Shown one piece after another: positions 1 to 7,922 of a stretch of DNA of 64,000 nt. The notes below the pieces were generated by a model, which saw nothing but the letters and a program-made list of their open reading frames with translations, was not told the DNA's origin and searched no databases. The position numbers and the translations under genes are program-made. The stretch is taken from positions 1-64,000 of the forward strand of contig NZ_SBKO01000003.1 in the NCBI RefSeq assembly GCF_004122165.1. The letters are read 5' to 3'. How positions within the stretch are numbered: position 1 is the first letter of the stretch; each line of letters begins with the position of its first letter. The stretch comes from Flavobacterium amnicola (GTDB taxonomy: Bacteria; Bacteroidota; Bacteroidia; Flavobacteriales; Flavobacteriaceae).

Positions 1-83
1 TATTCATTCATTAATCCAGGATCGCATGAAGTAAATGCGAATGAAAAAAGTGTTAGAAATATAAGCACATAAATTTTATTCAT
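1..83 (-). CDS. Start of a lipoprotein gene, cut by the left edge (cassette 0)
   Basis: An ATG at 83-81 opens a minus-strand frame that stays open for 27 codons to the window edge. The peptide begins MNKIYVLIFLTLFSFAF and then TSCDPGLMNE, which is a positively charged start, a hydrophobic stretch and a cysteine, as in a lipoprotein signal peptide. It lies 38 bases from repeat 1, the same spacing seen for other cassette genes, so it is the first gene of the next cassette. The mature protein is outside the window, so its function cannot be judged. Confidence 0.6.
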   Translation of the reverse strand, partial: MNKIYVLIFLTLFSFAFTSCDPGLMNE

Positions 84-120
84 AGTGAGTTATAGATTTT
101 GTTAAGGTAAAATAGCGCAC

Positions 121-245
121 AACGTCCCGTGGCTTGGCTTGCAGTAGCGATGCCTGCGAACGTTTTATTTTCGGTTAAAGATAAACATTTTCGTAAAGAA
201 AATCATGAAGGAAAAATAAATTAGCTATTGCGCCAAACCACTGTT
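121..245 (-). repeat. attC-like repeat 1
   Basis: 125 bp from AAC (121) to GTT (245). The inner stem pairs GTGGCTTGGC with GCCAAACCAC. Compared with the common GCGGCTTGGC/GCCAAACCGC form, both sides have changed together (C to T, G to A), so pairing is kept. The core arms are unequal (GTCCC insert next to AAC on one side). The central part carries a weak TTTTCG/AAGAAAA hairpin. Confidence 0.85.
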
Positions 246-259
246 AGCAGAAGTAATAA

Positions 260-1066
260 CTACCAATTAAATAAATATTTCAAATAATTTTTATCATTCT
301 GAAAATCTTCAAAATTCTTTATGTTATCCATTGCATTATGTATTTGCTCAATATTATTTCCAAATTTATCATTCAAATATATTATTGGATAAATCTGAGA
401 ATCATATTTAATAAGTGAGTTATTCTGGGCGGAAATTCTTGCGAAAAAATGCATGAGATGATATAGTTGTGGCAACTGTCCATTTGCTGTTTCAACATCC
501 TGAATGAAGTTTTGGGTTGCGACAGGTAGGCTTAAATAACGTTCATTTTTTTCAAGTTCAGTTTGAATTCGATAGATTCCAGTTTTCTTTGCATTAAATT
601 CTGTCCATAAATAAAAATCAAAGTAGTAATTTTCATGTTTTGTATTACGACTCATTAAAACTGGATTGCCATAATGTGATATATAATCATTAAAATCTAC
701 AACATGAGTTAATTCATGAAAAATTGTACTAAAATATTGATATTCGTCAAAAGTTGATTTATTGATAATAATTCTAAACTCAATAGATTTTGAATCTAAA
801 GGAATACAAAAATGACCCATTGATTCTGATAAACCGTTAGCATCATAATGAGCTTTTTCTTCGTTGCAAGAATGTTTATATACAGCATTTTTATAATCAA
901 TAGGAATAATGATTTCAACTTTCTTGCCTCGAAGTTTATTTCTAACCTCAATGGTGAAAAATTCTTCTAGTAATGGGTTTATATATTGTTCGACATTCAA
1001 ATTAGTTTCATCACTTATTTTGATTTGAACTGATGGTATAAAAAGATTTTTGATTCTTTGAAACAT
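260..1066 (-). CDS. HExxH putative metallopeptidase-like protein (cassette 1)
   Basis: 268 residues with no signal peptide. The stretch HELTHVVDF places a zinc-type HExxH motif at residues 117-121. A Glu in WTEFNA near residue 156 is a reasonable third ligand, as in gluzincin folds. I do not recognise a named family, and both substrate and catalysis are unproven. It is the only gene between repeats 1 and 2. Its ATG (1066) lies 24 bases inside the cassette boundary, and this short leader has no recognisable TAnnTTTG promoter. Its stop lies 14 bases from the other boundary, so the cassette is almost all coding. A second HExxH protein occurs in cassette 10, but the two share only the motif. Confidence 0.75.
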   Translation of the reverse strand: MFQRIKNLFIPSVQIKISDETNLNVEQYINPLLEEFFTIEVRNKLRGKKVEIIIPIDYKNAVYKHSCNEEKAHYDANGLSESMGHFCIPLDSKSIEFRIIINKSTFDEYQYFSTIFHELTHVVDFNDYISHYGNPVLMSRNTKHENYYFDFYLWTEFNAKKTGIYRIQTELEKNERYLSLPVATQNFIQDVETANGQLPQLYHLMHFFARISAQNNSLIKYDSQIYPIIYLNDKFGNNIEQIHNAMDNIKNFEDFQNDKNYLKYLFNW

Positions 1067-1089
1067 CCTGATGATAAATTATTTCTGCT

Positions 1090-1215
1090 AACGTCCGGCG
1101 GCTTGGCGCAGTAGCGACTTCGTGGAACGATTATTTCTTGCTAAGATAAGATTTTCCAGCGGAAAATCGAACGTTGTTGTTTATTGATTTGTAGCTATTG
1201 TGCCAAACCGTTGTT
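1090..1215 (-). repeat. attC-like repeat 2
   Basis: 126 bp from AAC (1090) to GTT (1215). The inner stem is GCGGCTTGGC against GCCAAACCGT. The central hairpin is GATTTTCC-agc-GGAAAATC. The left flank (TTCTGCT) and right flank (ATAGGCA) do not pair with each other; each pairs with the far end of its own cassette. Confidence 0.88.
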
Positions 1216-1762
1216 ATAGGCAGTTTTTATTTTTGTCACGCATTGGTATCATATTCTTTTCATCAAGTGTAAAGCTATCATTTTCGAGATACAATTTTTG
1301 AAATGCTGACAAATCATCCGGATTTTCTTCAAGCATTTGATACATTTTTCTAAAAAAGTCTTCTCTACCAAATCCTGGATTGAAAATCATTTTCATTTTC
1401 ACAATTCCATCCGAATTATTGTTATAGCCGTGAACAGATAATCTTGGTATATGAATTACTGTTCCTGCTTCTGCCTGTACTTCTCCATTACCTGTTAGAA
1501 CCGTCAAGGTTCCTTCCTCGATTATAAATGTTTCGTCCATTTGTTTATGATAATGCAATTTCGGACCTCTCGCATTAGCTTCCATTTCAATTTCATATAG
1601 TCCAAATTGATTGTTCGTTAAAGTAGTAGGAATAATTATTTTGAGTTTATTTCCGTAGCATTGAAATTGCTCATTATTATGCAATGGAACGATGAAAGCG
1701 TCATCGTTCCATTCTTTTAAATTTAAATCTTTCATCGTGTTAATTTTGTGGAATTTCTTCAA
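1214..1762 (-). CDS. Cupin-domain protein (cassette 2, third gene)
   Basis: 182 residues with a single cupin barrel: GPKLHYHKQMDETF-type metal-binding motif 1 near residues 68-80 and a second conserved block with an H in HIPRLSVHGY near residue 106. Small cupins of this kind bind a metal and often isomerise or oxidise small molecules; the substrate is unknown. The ATG at 1762 overlaps the end of the DUF1398 gene by 23 bases. An ATG at 1735 (residue 10) would remove the overlap and is an equally good start. The stop codon TAA (1216-1214) is formed by the GTTA core of repeat 2, so the cassette boundary supplies the stop. It is the last gene of a three-gene cassette behind an AraC regulator. Confidence 0.8.
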   Translation of the reverse strand: MKKFHKINTMKDLNLKEWNDDAFIVPLHNNEQFQCYGNKLKIIIPTTLTNNQFGLYEIEMEANARGPKLHYHKQMDETFIIEEGTLTVLTGNGEVQAEAGTVIHIPRLSVHGYNNNSDGIVKMKMIFNPGFGREDFFRKMYQMLEENPDDLSAFQKLYLENDSFTLDEKNMIPMRDKNKNCL

Positions 1763-2639
1763 CTAAAATTTCGTTCCCTTCTTTATCGTAATAAGTACAA
1801 GTCATTTTATCCATACAAACATCCCATTTCTCAATACCAGTTTCAGCACACATTTTAATGAAAGTTAAAAAGTCCGTTTTGCCGTGTTGATGAGCCAATA
1901 ATTCAGCCTTAAATACTTCCATATTTGAATTCTCAGCAATTGTCATAGTTTCATATTTTGCAGGAACTTTTGCAACATAATTATTTTCTCCGTAATAATT
2001 AATATGACCATCATTTACATAGGTTTCATAATGAGTTACACCCATTGCTTTAATTTCTTTGATGTAAGATGGAAAGTCTGCACCTGATTTCACTTTACTG
2101 TGAGTTGCCATTAATTGTTCTGCTGTAAAAGTTGGTGTTTGAATGGAAGAATCGGGAATTTGTTCAATCCAAACTTTATTCCCTTCTTTATCAAAGTAAG
2201 TACAAGTCATAGTTATTAAACTTACCACCCATTTTTCAATTCCGTTGTCAGCACATTTACGGCTAATTTCAAAATAATTGGACTTACCTTGTTGATGGTT
2301 AGTAATATCCACTTTCAGTTGTTCCAAATTTACTATGTCGGCAACTGTCATTGGCTCATAGTTTGGTCCTGTCAAAAGTTCGAAACCATTTTCTCCGTGA
2401 TAAACATTTCGTCCATCTTTCATTTTGGTTTCATAATAAGTTACCCCGATATTTTTGAGGTTTATTGCCAAAAGAGGAAAGTCAGCTCCTGTTTTTACTT
2501 GCATCAATTTTTCTTTGATTTGATCTACTGTAAACATTTTTTCTTGATTTTTAATTGTTAAACAATTTGTTGAATTACATGCAATCATAATGCTCAAATT
2601 TGATAATATGATTGTCGATTTTAGAATTGGTTTTATCAT
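1740..2639 (-). CDS. Tandem DUF1398 protein, possible lipoprotein (cassette 2, second gene)
   Basis: 299 residues made of two similar copies of a DUF1398-type domain. Each begins FT(V/A)EQ with KxGADFP and holds a GVTxYET block, a pairing of C-x-x-x-GIEKW, a TCTY(F/Y)DKEGN block and a final EQIP/EEIP. The copies cover roughly residues 36-165 and 170-299. The first 34 residues (hydrophobic, then IACNST) look like a weak lipoprotein signal. DUF1398 proteins are usually about 130 residues with one domain, so this is a duplication in tandem. The function of the family is not established. It lies between the AraC gene (72 bases upstream) and the cupin gene, all in one cassette. Confidence 0.8.
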   Translation of the reverse strand: MIKPILKSTIILSNLSIMIACNSTNCLTIKNQEKMFTVDQIKEKLMQVKTGADFPLLAINLKNIGVTYYETKMKDGRNVYHGENGFELLTGPNYEPMTVADIVNLEQLKVDITNHQQGKSNYFEISRKCADNGIEKWVVSLITMTCTYFDKEGNKVWIEQIPDSSIQTPTFTAEQLMATHSKVKSGADFPSYIKEIKAMGVTHYETYVNDGHINYYGENNYVAKVPAKYETMTIAENSNMEVFKAELLAHQHGKTDFLTFIKMCAETGIEKWDVCMDKMTCTYYDKEGNEILVEEIPQN

Positions 2640-2711
2640 TTGTCTTTACATTAAGATTACTATGCAAAGATGCGATGATGAAAACCCCTGTAATTGTAAA
2701 AAATCGTTTTT

Positions 2712-3476
2712 CTACAAGAAGCGTTTGAAATTTTCGGGAGTGTCGCCCGTAAACTGTTTGAAGTCTTTAATAAAGTGGGCTTGGTCAAAGAAATTGTTTT
2801 CGTAGCAAATCTCAGTCAGCGTTTTTGTTTTGCTTAGATTGTCAAGAACGGTGTTGAAGCGAACAATGGAAGCAAATTTTTTGGCTGTTGTTCCAACCAC
2901 TTTTCTAAACCGCTTCTCGAATGGGCTTTGGCTAATAAAAAGTTTTTCGTTCAGTTCTTTTATACGGATTGTTCCATTACTTTGGTAAATAAGTTTAACC
3001 GCTTCAATTATTAATTTGTCTGTTTGAATATCTTTTAGCTGGGATACTAAAAACTGCTCTACAATTTTTATCCGAAGTTTGTCTGTTTTGGCAAATGCTA
3101 ATTTTTCTTCAACTTCTATTATGCTGTTTTTTTTAAAAATATCGTCAAGAGAAAGACTTAAATTGAACAATTCATTGGCAGGATGTGAAGCAAAATGAGT
3201 AAATCCAATTTCCGTAAAAAACACCAGAACAGTTCCTATATCGTTTGAATTTTTAAAAATCTTATAGCTGTCAGAAATCCCTGTAATTCCTGCTGATGTC
3301 AGTTTGCTTATTGTATTTTCTTTTACAGTTGCTAGTTGTCCTTTGTATTGAAAACCAATTACTAGTCCAGATGATGGGAAAACTTTATATTCATTTTCCA
3401 TAGCATTCTCTGACACTACAAAATATTTGATATAGGGTTTAAGTTGTTCAGTCGGAAAATATTTGTCAAATTTCAT
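2712..3476 (-). CDS. AraC-family transcriptional regulator (cassette 2, first gene)
   Basis: 254 residues. The C-terminal about 95 residues carry the two helix-turn-helix units of AraC proteins: IRIKELNEKLFISQSPFEKRF is the first region, and the second contains LTEICYENNFFDQAHFIKDF followed by FTGDTPENFKRF, the typical end of the domain. The N-terminal 150 residues resemble the ligand-sensing half found in Bacteroidota AraC regulators (FPSSGLVIGFQYKG). It is the promoter-proximal gene of the three-gene cassette, so it may control the DUF1398 and cupin genes; that is inferred from position only. A regulator carried inside a multi-gene cassette is unusual for integron cassettes. Confidence 0.88.
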   Translation of the reverse strand: MKFDKYFPTEQLKPYIKYFVVSENAMENEYKVFPSSGLVIGFQYKGQLATVKENTISKLTSAGITGISDSYKIFKNSNDIGTVLVFFTEIGFTHFASHPANELFNLSLSLDDIFKKNSIIEVEEKLAFAKTDKLRIKIVEQFLVSQLKDIQTDKLIIEAVKLIYQSNGTIRIKELNEKLFISQSPFEKRFRKVVGTTAKKFASIVRFNTVLDNLSKTKTLTEICYENNFFDQAHFIKDFKQFTGDTPENFKRFL

Positions 3477-3516
3477 CGTCTTGTCTGTTGGTACGGTGTT
3501 CCGTAAAATTGCCTAT

Positions 3517-3641
3517 AACGTCCCGCCGGCTTCACGAAGTGGCGAAGTTCGTGACTGATTTGTTTCTGCTAATATAAGATTTTCCAGCGGAAAATCGGCA
3601 ACCGGATTAAACAGCTCTCGCCATTTCGTGAAACCGCTGTT
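3517..3641 (-). repeat. attC-like repeat 3 (second stem subtype)
   Basis: 125 bp from AAC (3517) to GTT (3641). The inner stem differs from repeats 1 and 2: GGCTTCACGAAGTGGCG pairs with CGCCATTTCGTGAAACC. The central hairpin GATTTTCC/GGAAAATC is the same as in repeat 2. Shared only with repeats 4 and 10. Confidence 0.88.
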
Positions 3642-3669
3642 AGCAGAAGATTTATTCTTCCATTTCGTC

Positions 3670-3727
3670 TTCTTGTGGGAATATTTTTTCTTTTAAATTT
3701 CTTGTGGGAATATTTTTTCTTTTAAAT
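3670..3727 (-). repeat. 29-bp tandem duplication at the 3' end of a cassette gene
   Basis: Bases 3670-3698 and 3699-3727 are identical direct copies of a 29-bp unit. Since 29 is not a multiple of three, the second copy shifts the frame of the membrane-protein gene and gives an early stop (3695-3693). Removing one copy would restore a C-terminus ending PQEDEMEE with stop at 3654-3652. Confidence 0.9.
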
Positions 3728-4718
3728 ATATAATATACGGAAAAGTTAAGATTATAACCCAGATGGCTGTTTGTCTTGGAATTATTTGATATTTAAAATT
3801 TATGAAGTATAATGACGAACTATACAGTAGGCAAAATAAAGAATCAAGTTTCATTACCTGTTTGTCTGAATATCTCTCAATATGCGTTTTGGTCATAGTT
3901 TTAATGTCTTTTAGATGTTCTTTATCATAAAATCTATTTTTACTTGGTAAGTACTCTGCTAACATGAAAAAATTCTGTAAAATGTACATTGAGGATACCC
4001 CCAAAAGAAAGTATTGTAGAGTTATTATCGAACCATTTAAAATGTTAGTTTCTTCAATATTTGGACTGTCAAAAACTCTAAATATATGCTCAACGGCAAA
4101 AATTATCATTATTATTGAACTCCAAATGCTTAGGTAAAGCCTTGCATTTCTACTTAAAGTAATGTAGGTAAATGCGTGAATTAAAGAATATAATGAGATT
4201 AAGAATGATACTGATATTAATATCGATGAAAACAGATTTATGTTTTCAAAAAATTTATAGTCAAAAATCCAATATATTATCGAAATAGATTGTATTAATG
4301 TAATTCCTTCTGTTAGTTTTGGGACAACTTTCTTGTCATGAATTATTACTGAAATTAATACAAAAACTGCTAAAAAATAGAAAGGCCATGCTTCAATATG
4401 ATTTTCAAAATCGTAATTTCTTTCTCTTTTTCCAGGTAAAAACACTAAAAAACTAAAAATAAGTGAACCTAAAACTTTTAGAGCAATAATTTTCCAGTCA
4501 GTTGAAAGCCTTTTGTTTTCATATATTATTCCTAATAGCAATGGAATAAAACTTAAAGTAAATAATTTTCTATCGCTTATTTGAACTCTGTATATAATAT
4601 ATATCAAGAAGATTAAAAGCAAACCACCAATTAGATATAAATAAGTTGACCATTTTTTATAGAAAGGTAATTCTACTTTAATTGATTTCTTTTTGGTAAT
4701 CTTTTTTTTATTGGTCAT
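3693..4718 (-). CDS. Polytopic membrane protein of unknown function (cassette 3)
   Basis: 341 residues with a basic N-terminus (KKKITKKKS) and about nine hydrophobic segments spread along the chain, for example LYLIGGLLLIFLIYIIY and FPLLLG-type stretches, so it should sit in the inner membrane. I do not recognise a family. It is alone between repeats 3 and 4. The C-terminus now reads LKEKIFPQEI because of a 29-bp tandem duplication at 3670-3727. The unduplicated frame would end LKEKIFPQEDEMEE, so the effect is the loss or change of only about five residues and the protein may still work. The ATG lies 35 bases from the cassette boundary. Confidence 0.75.
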   Translation of the reverse strand: MTNKKKITKKKSIKVELPFYKKWSTYLYLIGGLLLIFLIYIIYRVQISDRKLFTLSFIPLLLGIIYENKRLSTDWKIIALKVLGSLIFSFLVFLPGKRERNYDFENHIEAWPFYFLAVFVLISVIIHDKKVVPKLTEGITLIQSISIIYWIFDYKFFENINLFSSILISVSFLISLYSLIHAFTYITLSRNARLYLSIWSSIIMIIFAVEHIFRVFDSPNIEETNILNGSIITLQYFLLGVSSMYILQNFFMLAEYLPSKNRFYDKEHLKDIKTMTKTHIERYSDKQVMKLDSLFCLLYSSSLYFINFKYQIIPRQTAIWVIILTFPYIIYLKEKIFPQEI

Positions 4719-4752
4719 TTTGTATTCGTCTCGTTTTTCAAAATTTTCTGCT

Positions 4753-4877
4753 AACGTCCTGCGGCTTCATGAAGTGGCGGAGTTCGTGATTTTTTTGTTT
4801 TCTGCTAATATAAGATTTTCCAGCGGAAAATCGGCAACCGACTTAAACAGCTACCGCTATTTCATGAAACCGCTGTT
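4753..4877 (-). repeat. attC-like repeat 4 (second stem subtype)
   Basis: 125 bp from AAC (4753) to GTT (4877). The stem GGCTTCATGAAGTGGCG pairs with CGCTATTTCATGAAACC. Compared with repeat 3, CACGAA has become CATGAA while the opposite arm changed from TTCGTG to TTCATG, a paired change that keeps the helix. Central hairpin GATTTTCC/GGAAAATC. Confidence 0.88.
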
Positions 4878-5703
4878 AGTAGCCGTTATTTATTTTGGAC
4901 TTATTATAATTTTCGATTTTGTCATAAATTCTTTTGCTTTTTTCTCTAGGATATTGAACAAGAGCTCTTTTATATTCCCACATGTTATTTTCACTCATAT
5001 ATTTTTCAAACATTTCTAAAAAAGCATCGTCAGGAAAAATTCTGATAGCAATGAAAGAATCTATTTCAAAACTTTTTATAAGATTTATATCTTGCTTTTT
5101 TTTGAATTTACTTAACGATTGAAGTAATTTTTTTGATTTAGTTTTTAATATGCTTTGTCTAATTTTTTGATAATATTCCTCAGAATTAGGTAACCATAAA
5201 TACATTTCATCTACTAAATCTTCATTTAGCTTATCTTGATTAAATATTATTTTAAAAAACTTTAGTTTGTTAATTTCTTTCTGTTCAGTTAGTTTCTTTT
5301 GGTCTGAAAAAATTGTTGAGTCAAAAATGTAAGCTGGTAATGAAATTTTGTCTTTTAAACATTCAGTTCTGAAAATAATACTATCTTTTGCGTTCAAGAG
5401 TTTTTCAAACAAATCAAACGCATAATCGTTGTCTTTATTAATTAGAGCATTTATAGCAACAGCTTTTATATATGGATTTTTATAATTATCAATTAATAAG
5501 TTAAGCTCATTTACAGTAGCTTTATTTTCCAATTCTTTAGTAATTGATTTTGGTAATGTATCTAACACATAAAATGCATTGTAATTTTTTAGTGGATCAA
5601 TAATTTTAATTGTCTTAGGGGAAATTTCATTTCTGCAACTGAATGCCATAAAAGAAATCAAAATTATTAAACATGTATTTATGAATTTTGATGCTAACAT
5701 CAT
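4876..5703 (-). CDS. Lipoprotein of unknown function (cassette 4)
   Basis: 275 residues. The N-terminus has a hydrophobic stretch ending FMAFSC, a lipobox, so a lipoprotein after about residue 22. The rest is Lys/Glu/Leu/Ile-rich and helical (for example LINKDNDYAFDLFEKLL), resembling HEAT-like or TPR-like helical hairpins, but I cannot assign a family. The stop TAA (4878-4876) is made by the core of repeat 4. The ATG lies 29 bases from the other boundary. Single gene in its cassette. Confidence 0.75.
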   Translation of the reverse strand: MMLASKFINTCLIILISFMAFSCRNEISPKTIKIIDPLKNYNAFYVLDTLPKSITKELENKATVNELNLLIDNYKNPYIKAVAINALINKDNDYAFDLFEKLLNAKDSIIFRTECLKDKISLPAYIFDSTIFSDQKKLTEQKEINKLKFFKIIFNQDKLNEDLVDEMYLWLPNSEEYYQKIRQSILKTKSKKLLQSLSKFKKKQDINLIKSFEIDSFIAIRIFPDDAFLEMFEKYMSENNMWEYKRALVQYPREKSKRIYDKIENYNKSKINNGY

Positions 5704-5731
5704 ATTACATTTCGGTTTTATAATGGCTACT

Positions 5732-5857
5732 AACGTCCCGTGGCTTGGCTTGCCGTTGTGGTTTCGTGATTAATTTGTTTTCCGCTAAGATAAGATTTTC
5801 CTGCGGAAAATCAGCACCTGGTTAAACTGCAACCCGCAATGGCGCCAAACCACTGTT
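5732..5857 (-). repeat. attC-like repeat 5
   Basis: 126 bp from AAC (5732) to GTT (5857). The inner stem is GTGGCTTGGC/GCCAAACCAC, the same compensated pair as repeat 1, then TTGCCGTTGTGG faces ACCCGCAATGGCG. The central hairpin is GATTTTCC-tgc-GGAAAATC. Confidence 0.88.
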
Positions 5858-5871
5858 AGCTGTCGTGTATT

Positions 5872-6396
5872 TTAATATTCATTATTGTAACTGTAACAGT
5901 CTAAATTGACAGATGAATGTATTAGTTTCATTTCTTTTGAGATTACAAAAATATGGGTGGATGTGAGACATTTTTCAAAGTAAAGTTTCTCAATTTCTGC
6001 ATATTTTTTTTCGTTAAGAAGTGTGATTCTTTTTTTATAATCGTATAAATCAACTTCGAATTTATTGTAAGATTTTAAAAAATCATCTTTTTCAAAACCA
6101 ATAACTTTTCCGTCAATAATTAAGTATATAGAATAATTATAACCCCAATCATAATTATAACTTTCTATCACATAAAATTCATTACTTTTTGTTTTTTTAA
6201 TATTTTCTAATTGAGAATTTATGATTTTAGTTCTAAGTTTTGAATTTCTTGATTTGAAAATTGATTGTTGATTTTCAGGACATGGAAATACTGTTTTTTC
6301 CAGTGTTTCAATTTCTTTACTTAAGCCCGCAATATATTTTTGTTCTGCACACGAGAACATAAGAATTATAGGAAATATGAAAATGAATTTTTTCAA
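5872..6396 (-). CDS. Small lipoprotein of unknown function (cassette 5)
   Basis: 174 residues. The signal region KKFIFIFPIILMFSC ends in a lipobox cysteine at about residue 16. The start codon at 6396-6394 is TTG. No ATG lies upstream in frame close by, and the signal peptide begins exactly here, so the TTG start looks real. The mature part is rich in Lys, Tyr and Glu with no family I know. Single gene between repeats 5 and 6. Confidence 0.7.
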   Translation of the reverse strand: MKKFIFIFPIILMFSCAEQKYIAGLSKEIETLEKTVFPCPENQQSIFKSRNSKLRTKIINSQLENIKKTKSNEFYVIESYNYDWGYNYSIYLIIDGKVIGFEKDDFLKSYNKFEVDLYDYKKRITLLNEKKYAEIEKLYFEKCLTSTHIFVISKEMKLIHSSVNLDCYSYNNEY

Positions 6397-6437
6397 TTTA
6401 GACTTTACTTTGTTGTTTCGGTTTTTACATGACAGCT

Positions 6438-6562
6438 AACGTCCTGCGGCTTGGCTTGCCGTTGCGGCAATTTACGAAAAATTTTCTTGCGTGAGAAAAG
6501 ATTTGAGGAAACCGTCAGGTTTCCGACGGACGGGTTACTAGCAATGGCGCCAAACCGCTGTT
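6438..6562 (-). repeat. attC-like repeat 6
   Basis: 125 bp from AAC (6438) to GTT (6562). The stem GCGGCTTGGC pairs with GCCAAACCGC and extends through TTGCCGTTGC against GCAATGGC. The central part (GGCAATTTACGAAAAATTTTC and then GGAAACCGTCAGGTTTCC) is nearly the same as in repeat 11 and unlike the others. Confidence 0.88.
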
Positions 6563-6575
6563 AGTGGCAGTACTT

Positions 6576-7160
6576 TTATTCAATTAGCCTTTGAAGAGTT
6601 CTAGATAATTCCCATTTATTTTCTTTGTTGAGCTTATATATGAATATTCCACTTTCATCATTAATTCCACATTCAATAATTGCAGTATTTTTTTTAAGGT
6701 TAAATAGAGGAATATAAAAATATCCAATACAATTATTTTCTAAACTTATTTTTTTCCAATACTTATCTCTTTGCTCTTTTGAATTTACTGTCGAATCAAG
6801 TTCTATAATTTTTTTACTCTTGATGAACTTTTGATTTAAAACGAATCTATTTCCATTTCGAAACTGTTTTAGAATGAATTTTTTATCACTTTCTGTAAAA
6901 AGACTGTCAATTTCTTCTAGTAGTAATTCATCACCATTTTTGATTATAAAAGTCTTTCTATCCATTATAGCTCCACAATCTTTGTAGAGTTTATTTTCTG
7001 AAAGTACTTGGTTAATCAACTCATAAATAAGTTTGTTGTCAATTATTTCCGTGTACTTTTGGTCAGTTATAATTTCTGAATTTTTTTTCTCAGTATTGTT
7101 ATTTTTCTTACAACCAAAAAGAAAAAAAAGTGAAATTATTATAATATGATATTTTTTCAT
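6576..7160 (-). CDS. Lipoprotein of unknown function (cassette 6)
   Basis: 194 residues. The signal peptide KKYHIIIISLFFLFGC gives a lipobox cysteine near residue 17, followed by a Lys/Asn-rich linker (KKNNNTEKKN). The mature domain has mixed strand/helix character, with CGAIMDRKTF, a short block NNCIGYFYIPLFN and a C-terminal ECGINDESGIF block. No family recognised. ATG 24 bases inside the cassette boundary; single gene between repeats 6 and 7. Confidence 0.75.
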   Translation of the reverse strand: MKKYHIIIISLFFLFGCKKNNNTEKKNSEIITDQKYTEIIDNKLIYELINQVLSENKLYKDCGAIMDRKTFIIKNGDELLLEEIDSLFTESDKKFILKQFRNGNRFVLNQKFIKSKKIIELDSTVNSKEQRDKYWKKISLENNCIGYFYIPLFNLKKNTAIIECGINDESGIFIYKLNKENKWELSRTLQRLIE

Positions 7161-7183
7161 CGTGAAGTTTTAGTATTGCCACT

Positions 7184-7308
7184 AACGTCCGGCGGCTTGG
7201 CGTAGTAGCGAAGCCAGCGAACTGATTATTTTCTGTTAAAGATAAAATTTTTTCGTGAAGAAGAACTTGAAGTTAAAATTAATCTAGTTATTACGCCAAA
7301 CCGCTGTT
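7184..7308 (-). repeat. attC-like repeat 7
   Basis: 125 bp from AAC (7184) to GTT (7308). The stem GCGGCTTGGCGTAGTAGCG faces AGTTATTACGCCAAACCGC. GGCGTA/TACGCC pairs here where repeats 2 and 8 have GGCGCA, another paired change. Central region like repeat 1. Confidence 0.86.
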
Positions 7309-7747
7309 ACTGGCTGGCGTTATATTTTTCTTTTTCTTTACTTTTCAATTTTAGGTATTCTTTTCTTAAGTATTCGTTACAGTCTTGAACTAGTACTTTT
7401 CCATTTTTCAAGTAATAATATGCAGTATCTTTTCCTCTTTCTTTATAAACAGAATCGCCAACATTTATTTGATAATAAATACTGTTTGGAATTTGAACTT
7501 CATTGTAGTCATTCAAAATCATAAACCTTGAAGCTCTAGGATAATCTCCATCTTCTTTCTTGTCAGTTATTTTTCCGTTGAATTCTGTTTCTTTGCTTTC
7601 CAAATATTTTTCTCTTTTGTAGTCTAAAGAGTTGTTTTGGTATGTAAATATAATTGCAATGAATAAAGCGATTGGAATAAAAACATAAGCTAAGTTTCTT
7701 CTAATCTCAGATTCTTGTTTTTCTAATTCTTGCTCAGATTTATTCAT
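7307..7747 (-). CDS. Small membrane-anchored protein of unknown function (cassette 7)
   Basis: 146 residues with one membrane span (about residues 20-40, LAYVFIPIALFIAIIF) near the N-terminus, then a soluble domain with YPRASRFMILNDY and QINVGDSVYKERGKD. That last block resembles small exported domains of Bacteroidota, but I cannot name it. The C-terminus is highly charged. The stop TAA (7309-7307) is supplied by the core of repeat 7. Single gene in its cassette. Confidence 0.72.
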   Translation of the reverse strand: MNKSEQELEKQESEIRRNLAYVFIPIALFIAIIFTYQNNSLDYKREKYLESKETEFNGKITDKKEDGDYPRASRFMILNDYNEVQIPNSIYYQINVGDSVYKERGKDTAYYYLKNGKVLVQDCNEYLRKEYLKLKSKEKEKYNASQ

Positions 7748-7784
7748 ACTTTTTATTTTACCGTAAATTTCTACGCTTGCCAGT

Positions 7785-7912
7785 AACGTTCCGCGGCTTG
7801 GCGCAGTAGCGACTGCGTGGAATGATTTATTTTCTTGCTAAGATAAGATTTTCAGCGGAAAATCGAATGTTGCTGTTAAAGCTAAAAGTAGCTATTGAGC
7901 CAAACCGCTGTT
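7785..7912 (-). repeat. attC-like repeat 8
   Basis: 128 bp from AAC (7785) to GTT (7912). The stem is GCGGCTTGGCGCAGTAGCG against GCTATTGAGCCAAACCGC. The centre has GATTTTCAGCGGAAAATC. Confidence 0.86.
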
Positions 7913-7922
7913 ATGGGCTGGT

